This document shows, in pieces, positions 27,501 to 35,062 of a stretch of DNA of 64,000 nt. The stretch spans positions 1-64,000 of the forward strand of contig CAVAMJ010000006.1 in the NCBI GenBank assembly GCA_963589785.1, read 5' to 3'. The stretch comes from SIG603 sp963589785. Lineage in GTDB: Bacteria; Bacillota; Clostridia; Oscillospirales; Acutalibacteraceae. Under the pieces are notes generated by a model. The model was not told the origin of the DNA, did no database searches, and worked only from the letters and a program-made list of their open reading frames with translations. The stretch's first letter is position 1. Every line of letters starts with the position of its first letter. A program made the translations under genes and the position numbers.

Positions 27501-28276
27501 TCGAGGTCAGCGAAGAACTCGCTTGTTGCTACTGAACCTGAAAGAGTCATCTCGAAGTTCTCAGCATCAAGCTCAATTTTAACGCTGCTTGGAATGTCAG
27601 GTGTTTCGACATCTACATCATCGCTTGAGAAATCATCGATGCCAAGGCTCTCGGAAAGTCCCGGGAAGCCGTATCCGACTACAACACTTCTGTCGCCGTC
27701 GTTGATAACCTTACCGTTATCAACTTCGAGGTTGGAAACCTTCTCGTTGTCGAAAATGAATCCTGAAGCTACAAGATAAGGAACATACATGTCTCTCTTC
27801 TTGCTGCCAACCTTAACGGACTGCTTTGTGTTGTTTGTGTACTTGATGTCAATCTCGATGTGACCTGTAGCACCTGCAAGTTCATCTGCAGAAACGGTCT
27901 TACCGTCGAGCTTATAGGTGATTGAAATTCCTACAGGAAGTTCCTTTGAAGAAATACCCTTGTAGTAAACATCCTCACCGTTTGTTGTCCATGTGAGTGA
28001 AGAACCTGAACCGGAGCTTGTGGAATCGCCCTTGACAACCTCGATGTCGCTGAGGTCGGAAGAGTCTGATAACGAAGCCTTGTTCATAAGGTTCTGAAGC
28101 CAGACGGAAACGATAGTCTCTTTTGCGCTGCCATCGGCATTCTCGACAACGTAAACCGTCTCGGTTTTCTTAGCGTCTGCCTCCGCTGCAAATGCTCCGA
28201 CGGAGCCTGCGGAAGCTAACATTGATAAAGCAAGCAAAATTGCTATTGCTTTTTTGCCTTTATTAGCTGTTTTCAA
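24527..28276 (-). CDS. Giant secreted XXXLXXG heptad-repeat protein, partner of the MMPL transporter
   Basis: 1249 residues. A signal peptide (KKAIAILLALSMLASAGSVGAFA) is followed by a beta-rich N-terminal domain (about 35-250) that resembles the conserved part of YhgE/Pip-like proteins. About 800 residues of repeats with the pattern xxxLxxG follow. Two arrays have a 35-residue (105-bp) period made of five heptads: one around residues 340-520, the other around 910-1120. Some DNA copies at 25061-25375 are nearly identical. The middle (about 580-860) is a Ser/Thr/Ala-rich coiled-coil-like region. The C-terminus is acidic, with no sortase motif. It overlaps the MMPL gene by 14 bp. It probably forms a long extracellular rod or periplasm-like spacer working with the transporter. 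Family function unproven. Confidence 0.8.
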   Translation of the reverse strand: MKTANKGKKAIAILLALSMLASAGSVGAFAAEADAKKTETVYVVENADGSAKETIVSVWLQNLMNKASLSDSSDLSDIEVVKGDSTSSGSGSSLTWTTNGEDVYYKGISSKELPVGISITYKLDGKTVSADELAGATGHIEIDIKYTNNTKQSVKVGSKKRDMYVPYLVASGFIFDNEKVSNLEVDNGKVINDGDRSVVVGYGFPGLSESLGIDDFSSDDVDVETPDIPSSVKIELDAENFEMTLSGSVATSEFFADLDIDDDTSLDEIEDKLDELTDATDKLIDGSKQLSDGANELDDGANTLKDGANTLNDSVNGTLTDGVTQLDSGAQTLDSGVGTLKSGVADYTAGILSAYNGSAQITDGAATLQNGTATLESGIADYTAGILSAYNGSAQITDGAATLKSGTATLESGIADYTAGILSAYNGSAQITAGANSLKSGTATLKSGIADYTAGVLSAYNGSAQITSGAATLKSGTATLESGIADYTAGVLNAYKGSNNLTTGLDQINNGAASLNYAVNVGDETNPSLVTATKSLSDGATKVYEGLNKLDTAINQGDTKLSDSVSALSNGSLNLYNGLTAIQSGVNSVDSSLGQLQTVASGLNSGLSNIGNAGTQISTDITTISNATSAVTENAQSARDAAETIYNNTASGVSQIQTYSSNISTNADAVATSASSINDSANNVINASYDINSAIDEAIAHLAEAENVPTEVYTYLNQVRTYADKILVDGDTITTNTGDITGKTADIKSNAVYSNDAATTISDNVSSIETAASTVQSNLETVNTSVSSIQTNVETITSSSSQLSTLQTYAASLDSGISSLRSAVSTGSDTQPALTTAVNSAAEGAKTVSDGLAKLNDSASGIPYLCGTVTALKNGADTLNSGASAVSAAVSGTLASGVSSLASATDNAYNGSSNLTAGLKTITDNNDTLNNGAASLNSGANTLYSGSSSLTAGLKTATDSNDTLNNGAASLNSGAETLYSGSSSLTAGLKTATDNNDTLNNGAKALNDGAETLYNGSNSLTAGLKTATDNNDTLNNGAKALNDGAETLYNGSNSLTAGLKTATDNNDTLNNGAKALNDGAITLYDGSHTLTAGLKTATDNNDTLNNGTAALKSGTESLVDGTASLKSGVATLADGTKTLYDGTVTLADGTKTLADGAKELYDGMETFKKDGIDKVINLYEDNVPELINRLKALQDLAKNAGSFSGATSTTECSTKFIFKGQEIKVKDSSSDDTASSETTDETSTESSAD
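25061..25375. repeat. 105-bp direct tandem repeats inside the heptad-repeat gene
   Basis: ACCGTTATTAAGTGTATCG starts at 25061, 25166 and 25271, spacing exactly 105 bp. The first two units are nearly identical over their full length and the third begins to diverge. Related, more diverged units continue to about 25540. Such near-identity suggests recent unequal exchange, so the copy number may vary between strains or be misassembled. Confidence 0.9.
26790..27250. repeat. Second 105-bp repeat array inside the heptad-repeat gene
   Basis: Four to five diverged units encoding GIADYTAGILSAYNGSAQIT followed by GAATLxxGTATLES. The period is again 35 residues, but the unit sequence is different from the first array. 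Confidence 0.85.
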
Positions 28277-30365
28277 TTGAAGCTACCTCCTTGCTTTTTG
28301 CTATTGCTTTTTTCATTCCGAATGTTGTATGTACAATTAATTTATCGAACAAATAAAGAAGTGACGGGAGAATCAGCAGAACGACTACCATGCTTATGAT
28401 AGCACCGCGAGCCATGAGGCTGCAGAGTGAACCGATGAGGTCGACGTCGGAGTAAAGACCGACACCGAATGTGGAAGCGAAGAAGCCGAGAGCCGAAACC
28501 ATAATCGACTGAGCACTTGTCTTGAGTGCGATTGTGATAGCTGCCTTCTTGTCCTGACCGCTCTCACGCTCTGTGACGTATCTGTTCGTCATGAGGATAG
28601 CATAGTCAACCGTTGCACCAAGCTGAATTGTACTTACGACGATTGATGCGATGAACGCAAGCTTTGTTCCTGTGAATGCCGGAATACCGAGGTTGATGAA
28701 AATTGAGAACTCGATAACCGCAACAAGGATAATCGGAAGCGAAATCGACTTGAGAACAAATGCGATGATGATAAAGACGAGAACAATACTTACCGAGCTG
28801 ACAACTGCGAAGTCGTGGTCGGTGATTGTGATAAGGTCTTTAGTACCCGGAGCCTCACCGATGAGCATTGAGTTTGAATCGTACTTCTTAGCTATTGTCT
28901 GAAGCTCTGCGATCTGATTGTTGACCTCGTCACTCGCTGTCTCATACTCTGAGCCGATAAGCATAAGCTTGTGCTTTCCGCTGTCGAGCATTTCCTTGAT
29001 TTCGTCAGGAATCATCTCATCAGGAATGAGAGAACCTACCATGTTGTCACTTCCGAGAACGAAAGTAACACCGTCTACATTCTCCATCTCCTTGGACATC
29101 TTTCTGATTTCTGTCGAGCTTGTGGAAGAATCGAGCAGAAGCATATGAGCCGCACCGAGACCGAAGTCGGAGCTTATCTCTGCATTAGCCTGAACGCTGT
29201 CGAGCGTATCGGGGAGAGAAGAGTCAAGCTTGTAGTAAACGCCTGTATGGTTGTATCCCCAGTAAGCGGGAATAAGAATGATTACGAAGAGAATTGCGAA
29301 AACAACATGAGACTTGATGACCTTATCGCTGAGTTTATCGAACGAAGGAAGGAAGCTTCTGTGTGTTGTCTTCTTGATTGCCTTTTCAAAGGTAAGGATA
29401 AATGCGGGGAGAATTGTGACGCAGGAGATAACTCCGAGAACAACGCCCTTAGCAAGAACGATACCCATATCAAGGCCGAGCGTGAAGCTCATGAAGCAAA
29501 GTGCGATAAAGCCCGCAACCGTTGTGAGTGAAGAACCGACAACGCTTGAGAATGTCTTGGCAATCGCAACTGCCATAGCTTCGTTCTTGTCGCTGTAGTT
29601 TTCCATTTCCTCTGTGAACGAGTGCCACAGGAAGATGGAGTAGTCCATCGTAACGGCAAGCTGAAGAACCGCCGCAAGTGCCTGAGTGATGTAAGAAATC
29701 TGTCCGAGGAAGATATTCGAACCCAGGTTATAGATGATTGCCATTCCGATACTTAAAAGGAAGAATACCGGAAGAAGTGGAGAATCCATTGCAACCGCAA
29801 GAACTATCGCACAAAGAACAACCGCGATGAGAACATATACCGGCTCTTCCTTTTCGCAAAGGTCTCTTGTGTCGGCGATGATAGCTGACATACTTCCGAC
29901 CAGTGCGTTCTTGCCGCAAATGTTTCTGATAGAAGCGATAGCCTCAAGAGTTCTGTCGGAGGATGTGCCCTCTGTGAAGAAGACTACAACAAGCTCGCTG
30001 TCACCCTTCTGGAATTTAGCCTTGAGGTCATCGGAGATAATCTCCTCAGGAATTTTTGTACCGACTAGTGAGGAATAAGAGATAACGTCTGCAACGCCGT
30101 CAACTTCACTTATTTCATCACACATTTTCTTTGTACTCTCGGTACTCAGTCCGTTTACGACAACCATCGAGAAGCCGCCTTTTCCGAACTCGTCCATCAA
30201 TAGGTCTTGACCTACCATGGTGTCGATGTTGTCCGGAAGATATGTTAAAATATCGTAGTTGACTCTCGTGGAAACATAACCGAACACCGAGGGTATCATC
30301 AGCAGTACCGCTATTATAAGGATAAGCACCCTATGCTTGGCGATAAAGCGACCGAACTTTACCAT
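28263..30365 (-). CDS. MMPL/RND-family transporter
   Basis: 700 residues with two repeats, each made of one membrane helix, a large extracytoplasmic loop and a five-helix bundle. The second helix bundle contains LAAVLQLAVTMDYSIFLWHSF and IVVSTIQLGATVDYAILMTNRY, which are the paired proton-relay motifs (GXXXDY-type) of MMPL proteins. Gram-positive MMPL proteins export lipids, glycolipids or peptides to the envelope. It overlaps the gene for the giant heptad-repeat protein, a combination I know from other Clostridia. Transcription starts at a consensus promoter overlapped by three TetR-type operators, and the TetR gene is divergent. Substrate unknown. Confidence 0.93.
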   Translation of the reverse strand: MVKFGRFIAKHRVLILIIAVLLMIPSVFGYVSTRVNYDILTYLPDNIDTMVGQDLLMDEFGKGGFSMVVVNGLSTESTKKMCDEISEVDGVADVISYSSLVGTKIPEEIISDDLKAKFQKGDSELVVVFFTEGTSSDRTLEAIASIRNICGKNALVGSMSAIIADTRDLCEKEEPVYVLIAVVLCAIVLAVAMDSPLLPVFFLLSIGMAIIYNLGSNIFLGQISYITQALAAVLQLAVTMDYSIFLWHSFTEEMENYSDKNEAMAVAIAKTFSSVVGSSLTTVAGFIALCFMSFTLGLDMGIVLAKGVVLGVISCVTILPAFILTFEKAIKKTTHRSFLPSFDKLSDKVIKSHVVFAILFVIILIPAYWGYNHTGVYYKLDSSLPDTLDSVQANAEISSDFGLGAAHMLLLDSSTSSTEIRKMSKEMENVDGVTFVLGSDNMVGSLIPDEMIPDEIKEMLDSGKHKLMLIGSEYETASDEVNNQIAELQTIAKKYDSNSMLIGEAPGTKDLITITDHDFAVVSSVSIVLVFIIIAFVLKSISLPIILVAVIEFSIFINLGIPAFTGTKLAFIASIVVSTIQLGATVDYAILMTNRYVTERESGQDKKAAITIALKTSAQSIMVSALGFFASTFGVGLYSDVDLIGSLCSLMARGAIISMVVVLLILPSLLYLFDKLIVHTTFGMKKAIAKSKEVASIENS

Positions 30366-30411
30366 TTATGTCATTCCTTTCGAATATGATATAGAATAAA
30401 AATATAATATT

Positions 30412-30486
30412 TGACTATCAGTCATTTTCCGTTATGTATTATAGTTGTTTAATGACCGATAGTCAAGTTTAAATGACCAAAAGTCA
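30412..30486. promoter_or_regulatory. Three-site TetR operator and MMPL promoter
   Basis: Three 13-bp palindromes share TGACY-N3-AGTCA: 30412-30424 (TGACTATCAGTCA), 30453-30465 (TGACCGATAGTCA) and 30474-30486 (TGACCAAAAGTCA). Starts are 41 and 21 bp apart, close to whole helical turns. The minus-strand promoter TTGACT (30461-30466), 17-bp spacer, TATAAT (30438-30443) runs through them: the middle site covers the -35 box and the first lies just downstream of the start point. Confidence 0.85.
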
Positions 30487-30504
30487 TAATTTTTTTACAA
30501 TCTC

Positions 30505-30533
30505 TTGAAATTTACAAAAACAAGCTTTATAAT
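30505..30533 (+). promoter_or_regulatory. Promoter of the divergent TetR gene
   Basis: TTGAAA (30505-30510), 17 bp, TATAAT (30528-30533). It lies only 19 bp from the last operator, so the repressor may also limit its own synthesis. The untranslated leader would be about 95 nt. Confidence 0.75.
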
Positions 30534-30636
30534 CTTAGTAAAAATTATGATTTATTATTGTGATTTACTTTGTGTGAAGTACTATTTAAAGGTAATATAT
30601 TAGAAAAGCAAGAAAAACTTAGGAGTGAAACTAACT

Positions 30637-31275
30637 ATGGGAAAAGCCACCGCAAACAAACAGCTTAAATTCACCTCCCTTCTGGAAGCGGCATTTGAGC
30701 TCTTCAGCGAGAAGGGCGTCGGTGACACCTCCATTTCGGACATTACCTCGCGTTCAGGCGTGGCAAAAGGAACATTCTATCTCTACTTTAAAGATAAGTT
30801 CGATATAAGAAACAAGCTCATCATGTATGAGTCGGGAAAAATCTTCAAGATTGCCTACGAAAAAACTCAGGAAGAAGATATTCCCGATTTAAGCGACAAG
30901 CTTATCTTTTTTATAGATAAGATACTCGATGAGCTCTCAGAAAACCCAAAGCTTGTATCGCTAATTTCAAAGAACTTAAGCTGGGCTATATTAAAGAAAG
31001 AGATTGAGCGCCCCGTCTATACAGATGTTTTTGATATTTCGGGTGCATTCAAAAACCTCACAAACGAATGTGGATTAAGCGAGCACGACTCGGAAATTAT
31101 GCTCTTCCTCATTCTCGAGCTTGTCGGCTCAAGCTGTTACAGCTCGATTTTGAATGACGACCCCTGTCCGATTGATGAGCTAAAGCCGTATATTTACAGA
31201 ACAATAAGAGGAATAATCAAGGATACGATCAATGAGTCGAACCTTAATAACCAATCGGAAGCATCGGATGAATAA
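30637..31275 (+). CDS. TetR-family repressor of the MMPL operon
   Basis: 212 residues from the ATG at 30637, with AGGAG 11 bases upstream; an in-frame GTG at 30625 overlaps that ribosome site and is unlikely. The helix-turn-helix is GVGDTSISDITSRSGVAKGTFYLYFKDKFDIRNKL. The C-terminal helical domain, about 150 residues, contains two adjacent cysteines near the end. It is divergent from the MMPL/heptad-repeat operon, and the shared intergenic region has three matching palindromes. The assignment as a local repressor is strong by position; the inducer is unknown. Confidence 0.93.
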   Translation: MGKATANKQLKFTSLLEAAFELFSEKGVGDTSISDITSRSGVAKGTFYLYFKDKFDIRNKLIMYESGKIFKIAYEKTQEEDIPDLSDKLIFFIDKILDELSENPKLVSLISKNLSWAILKKEIERPVYTDVFDISGAFKNLTNECGLSEHDSEIMLFLILELVGSSCYSSILNDDPCPIDELKPYIYRTIRGIIKDTINESNLNNQSEASDE

Positions 31276-31330
31276 TCCGATGTTTTCTTTATTTTCGCAA
31301 CAAAAAAGAGTGCCGCAAAGCACTCTTTTT
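31262..31330. terminator. Two hairpins ending the TetR gene and the convergent isomerase gene
   Basis: CATCGGAT/ATCCGATG with T4 (31262-31288), overlapping the TetR stop codon, and AAAAAGAGTGC/GCACTCTTTTT (31303-31330), usable in both directions. Confidence 0.85.
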
Positions 31331-31357
31331 CTAGGTATTTGATTTTTACTCTTGAAA

Positions 31358-32245
31358 TCACTTAACACACTCACGAACATACTTAGCGTCGTCTGCCAAG
31401 CACTGATCGTGTTCATCGTAGAACTTTTCTCTCTCGACTACCCAGAATGCCTCAAAATCCTGCTCGTCAAGTGCGTTCTTAATCTCCTGCCAGTTCATGT
31501 TGGACTCAGGAGCGCCCATCTTGCACTGCGGCTCTGTTCTCGGATCTGTGCCCGACATCATAGCCTTGAAGTTCTCGAGAATCTCAAGCTTCTTTTCCAT
31601 CGGCATGTTCTTTACATCGCCGAATGGGCCGCCCTTAGGTCTATCCTCAACTGCCTTTGCAGACTCAGGCTGAGGGCCGGGACCCTTTACCTTGCAGTTC
31701 TCTTTTACATGGATAGCGCAAATTCTGTTCTTATACTTTCTGATGAAGTACGGAGGATACATTCCGCCGAACTGTGCCCAGCCGCAATCAAGCTGGATAT
31801 AGCACTTTGAGGAATTATCGAGAAGATGCTCCTCAAGTGTCTTGCCCTGGTCAAAATAAAATTCTTTCTCGTGGTTGTGATAGCCGATTTTAATTCCGTA
31901 AGGCTCTGCCATCTCTGCCCACTCGTCAAGCTGCTTTGCTACGGCGATTGCCTCTTCCTTGCAGTTAAAGGATGTTCCTGCCCAAATTACAGCCTGTCCG
32001 CCGAGGGCTGCCATTTTCTTGACTATCTCCTCGCTTGGCTCAGCGTGAACGCTTGTGACATAAAGACCTGTCTCGTCAAGCCACTTCTTGATGTCCTCAA
32101 CATCATTATCGAGATCAACTGGGAGAAGCTCCACAAAATCAAAGCCTAAGCTCTTTGCCTTCTTAAATTTCTCTAAAAGTGACGGGCCCATTCCGAGATA
32201 AGACTCGATTCCGCCAAAAGAATATGTACCGATACCAACCTGCAT
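31358..32245 (-). CDS. Sugar phosphate isomerase/epimerase-like TIM barrel (second copy)
   Basis: 295 residues from ATG at 32245, placed there because GGAGG lies just upstream; the longer frame adds unconserved residues. Superfamily features: VGIGTYSFGGIESYL start, then VTSVHAEPSEE, YHNHEKEF, IQLDCGWAQFGG and VEREKF. The metal ligands are Glu, Asp, His and Glu of the AP-endonuclease-2 barrel. It is clearly different from the first copy at 20478. Monocistronic. It likely handles a ketose or inositol derivative, but no sugar genes adjoin. Confidence 0.85.
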   Translation of the reverse strand: MQVGIGTYSFGGIESYLGMGPSLLEKFKKAKSLGFDFVELLPVDLDNDVEDIKKWLDETGLYVTSVHAEPSEEIVKKMAALGGQAVIWAGTSFNCKEEAIAVAKQLDEWAEMAEPYGIKIGYHNHEKEFYFDQGKTLEEHLLDNSSKCYIQLDCGWAQFGGMYPPYFIRKYKNRICAIHVKENCKVKGPGPQPESAKAVEDRPKGGPFGDVKNMPMEKKLEILENFKAMMSGTDPRTEPQCKMGAPESNMNWQEIKNALDEQDFEAFWVVEREKFYDEHDQCLADDAKYVRECVK

Positions 32246-32511
32246 ACTAATATCCTCCACCAAATATTTATAAATACTTAACAAGCCTTTCGTTTGTTTG
32301 CTTCTAAATTTTAGCATCTATGATGTTTAATTGCAAGTGATATGATTATTTTCTATGTTTTCAACAAAGCTCTCTTTTGTTTTTTGTGAATATTTATTGT
32401 AGTTTTTAAAATAATTATAAAAATTTAATTTAACTATTTATTTTTAAATTTTAATGTGCTAAAATCATCTTGGTGGTATTTAAATAACTTTTAGATACAG
32501 GAGGATTTTTT

Positions 32512-33150
32512 ATGACATCAGAAGAAAAACGCATATTTGACGGAGTTATGTACTCCCCAGGCGACCCGGAGCTTGTCGCAATTAAATTAAAAGCACATAA
32601 TCTCAATATCGATTACAACAAGCTGTATGAGGATCAGTACGAGGAAAGAGAAGCCATTTTAAAGGAGCTTATCGGAGACCTTGGCGAGTATGTCAGAATT
32701 CAAGGCCCCATTACCTTCCACTACGGAACTCACACCTCTATCGGTGACGGAACCTTCATCAATTTCAATTTCACATGCCAGGATGACGGCAAGGTAACCA
32801 TAGGCAAACGCAACAACTTCGGACCTAACATCACTATCGTAACACCGTGCCACCCTATGCTTGCAAGCGAGAGACGCGGTCTTGTCACACCTGACGGAAA
32901 GGTCAAGGGCTGCTATGCTAAGCCGGTTGTTATCGGAGACGACAACTGGTTCGGTGCAAATGTAGTAGTATGCCCGGGTGTCACAATCGGAAGCGGATGC
33001 GTTATCGGTGCAGGCTCTGTTGTCACAAGGGATATTCCGGACAACACCTTTGCCGCAGGCGTACCGTGCAGAGTAATAAGAGAATTGACCGAGGCTGATT
33101 CCATTATGAACAAGCCTGAAGTCGTAGGCGACTGCAAACCGCTCGAGTAA
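32512..33150 (+). CDS. Sugar O-acetyltransferase, Maa/NodL/LacA type
   Basis: 212 residues. The N-terminal helical region (MTSEEKRIFDGVMYSPGDPEL) is the Mac domain of maltose/galactoside acetyltransferases. It is followed by left-handed beta-helix hexapeptide repeats (IGDGTFINFNFTC, GKRNNFGPNI, VVIGDDNWFGANVVVCPGVTIG). The catalytic His is in TPCHPM. It should transfer an acetyl group from acetyl-CoA to a sugar hydroxyl, thought to help expel surplus sugars. AGGAGG precedes the ATG at optimal distance. It is monocistronic with a short hairpin terminator at 33164-33192. Confidence 0.92.
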   Translation: MTSEEKRIFDGVMYSPGDPELVAIKLKAHNLNIDYNKLYEDQYEEREAILKELIGDLGEYVRIQGPITFHYGTHTSIGDGTFINFNFTCQDDGKVTIGKRNNFGPNITIVTPCHPMLASERRGLVTPDGKVKGCYAKPVVIGDDNWFGANVVVCPGVTIGSGCVIGAGSVVTRDIPDNTFAAGVPCRVIRELTEADSIMNKPEVVGDCKPLE

Positions 33151-33163
33151 TTCAAGATAAATT

Positions 33164-33192
33164 AATCCGTTCGTTTTTCGGACGGATTTTTT
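33164..33192 (+). terminator. Terminator of the acetyltransferase gene
   Basis: AATCCGT / ACGGATT with T6. Confidence 0.85.
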
Positions 33193-33340
33193 CTTTTCAA
33201 AATCCTCAAAAACAGCTTAATTTCGCTGTTTTGTTTGACTTATATCCCCGGGGACCTTATAATAAAGGTTACGTAAAAAATTGTGTAAATTTTGGCATAT
33301 GGACAAAATCCGCAATTGCCAAAAGGAAAGGATGTATTTC

Positions 33341-35062
33341 ATGCGAAAGCTTCTGCGCTACATGAAAAGCTATAAGAAAGAATCCATTCTGGCTCCTCTC
33401 TTCAAGCTTCTCGAGGCAAGCTTTGAGCTTATCACTCCGCTGATAATCGCTCAGATTATCGACATCGGTATCGCAAACGGTGACAAGGGCTTTGTGCTCT
33501 CCCGTTGCCTTATTTTAGTCGGTTTCGGCGTAGTCGGCATGGTAAGTGCAATCACCGCCCAGTATTTTGCCGCTAAGGCGGCTGTCGGCTTTGCAACAGA
33601 GCTGAGACACAGCATATTTGAGAAAATCAATAGTCTGAGCTTCTCACTTCTCGACAAAGTCGGAACCTCAACTCTTCTCACGAGAATAACCAACGATGTC
33701 AACCAGGTACAAAACGGCGTCAATCTTCTTCTAAGACTCTTCATGAGATCGCCATTCATCGTTTTCGGCGCAGTCATCATGGCGGCTACGGTCGATGTCG
33801 GCAGCTTGCCGCTGTTCCTCACGGTTGTTGCACTTCTCTCGATAGTTGTTTTCGGAATTATGCTCCTTACAATCAAGCGTTACAAGGCTATTCAGTCTCA
33901 GCTTGACAGCGTAATGAACACAACAAGAGAGAACCTCAACGGCGCAAGAGTTATCCGTGCATTCTGCTCCGAGGAAAGCGAAACAGAGAAATTCGTCTCT
34001 CAGAACTCACTTCTTTCAAAGCTTCAGAAATCAACGGGTAAAATCTCCGCTCTTCTCAACCCGGTCACCTTTATCCTTATTAATACAGGAATAGTCATTC
34101 TCATTCACTACGGTGCTCTCAAGGTTGACAGCGGCAGTCTCACTCAGGGACAGGTCGTCGCTCTCTATAACTACATGAGCCAGATTTTGGTTGAGCTTAT
34201 CAAGCTTGCCAACCTCATCATCACCGTCACTAAGGCTTTTGCGAGTGCGGGTAGAATTTCCGATGTTCTCGATATTGACACCACGATTGTTTACACTGAT
34301 GATAAATCAGTTAAAAATAATCACGCAGTCGAGTTCAATAATGTTTCCATTCACTACAACGAGGGCGCAAAGGACGCTTTGCAGAACATCTCCTTTACTG
34401 CTGATCCCGGTCAGATTATCGGTGTTATCGGCGGTACAGGAAGCGGTAAAACAACTCTTGTTAACCTCATTTCCCGTTTCTATGACGCAAACGAGGGCGA
34501 AATCAGCGTGAGCGGAAAGGACATTCGCTCCTACTCCGACGATGAAATCAGAAACAAGGTTCATGTTGTTCTTCAGCGTGCCGTTCTCTTCAAGGGAAGC
34601 CTCAAGGATAACCTCCTTTGGGGCAACAAGAACGCAAGCGACGAGGAGATGCTCTCAGCGGTCAAATCCGCTCAGGCAATCGACTTCGTCAGCGAAAAAG
34701 GCGGTCTTGACATGGAGATAACAGCCGAAGGACGAAACCTCTCAGGCGGTCAGCGTCAGAGACTTTCCATTGCCCGTGCACTTGTCGGAAGTCCCGATAT
34801 TCTCATTCTTGACGACTCCGCATCAGCACTCGACTATGTAACCGAAAAGGCACTTCGCACGGCTCTTGCCGAGCTTCCGAACAAGCCGACACTCTTCATT
34901 GTTTCCCAGAGAACAAGCTCACTTCGTCATGCCGACAAGATATTGGTTCTCGATGACGGTGCTTTAGTAGGATGCGGTACACATGACGAGCTTCTCGAAA
35001 CAAGCGAGGTTTACCGTGAAATTTACGATTCTCAGTTTGGCGGAAAGGAGGGTGCTAAATAA
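33341..35062 (+). CDS. ABC exporter half, degenerate-site subunit
   Basis: 573 residues from the ATG at 33341 (AAGGAAAGG upstream). An N-terminal six-helix membrane domain (1-310) is followed by an ATPase: Walker A GGTGSGKTT, signature LSGGQRQR, and Walker B ILILDD. The catalytic Glu after Walker B is Asp (LDDSASALD) and the switch His is Gln (VSQRTS), so one of the two ATP sites should be inactive, as in heterodimeric exporters such as BmrCD or TM287/288. It overlaps its partner gene by 1 bp (TAATG). Multidrug or peptide export is the family role; substrate unknown. Confidence 0.92.
   Translation: MRKLLRYMKSYKKESILAPLFKLLEASFELITPLIIAQIIDIGIANGDKGFVLSRCLILVGFGVVGMVSAITAQYFAAKAAVGFATELRHSIFEKINSLSFSLLDKVGTSTLLTRITNDVNQVQNGVNLLLRLFMRSPFIVFGAVIMAATVDVGSLPLFLTVVALLSIVVFGIMLLTIKRYKAIQSQLDSVMNTTRENLNGARVIRAFCSEESETEKFVSQNSLLSKLQKSTGKISALLNPVTFILINTGIVILIHYGALKVDSGSLTQGQVVALYNYMSQILVELIKLANLIITVTKAFASAGRISDVLDIDTTIVYTDDKSVKNNHAVEFNNVSIHYNEGAKDALQNISFTADPGQIIGVIGGTGSGKTTLVNLISRFYDANEGEISVSGKDIRSYSDDEIRNKVHVVLQRAVLFKGSLKDNLLWGNKNASDEEMLSAVKSAQAIDFVSEKGGLDMEITAEGRNLSGGQRQRLSIARALVGSPDILILDDSASALDYVTEKALRTALAELPNKPTLFIVSQRTSSLRHADKILVLDDGALVGCGTHDELLETSEVYREIYDSQFGGKEGAK

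Noticed and set aside
24844..27780. Multiple overlapping open frames in other frames of the heptad-repeat gene
   Set aside because: Repetitive DNA yields repetitive shadow peptides (Arg/Gln/Leu-rich); the 1249-residue frame with a signal peptide explains the region.
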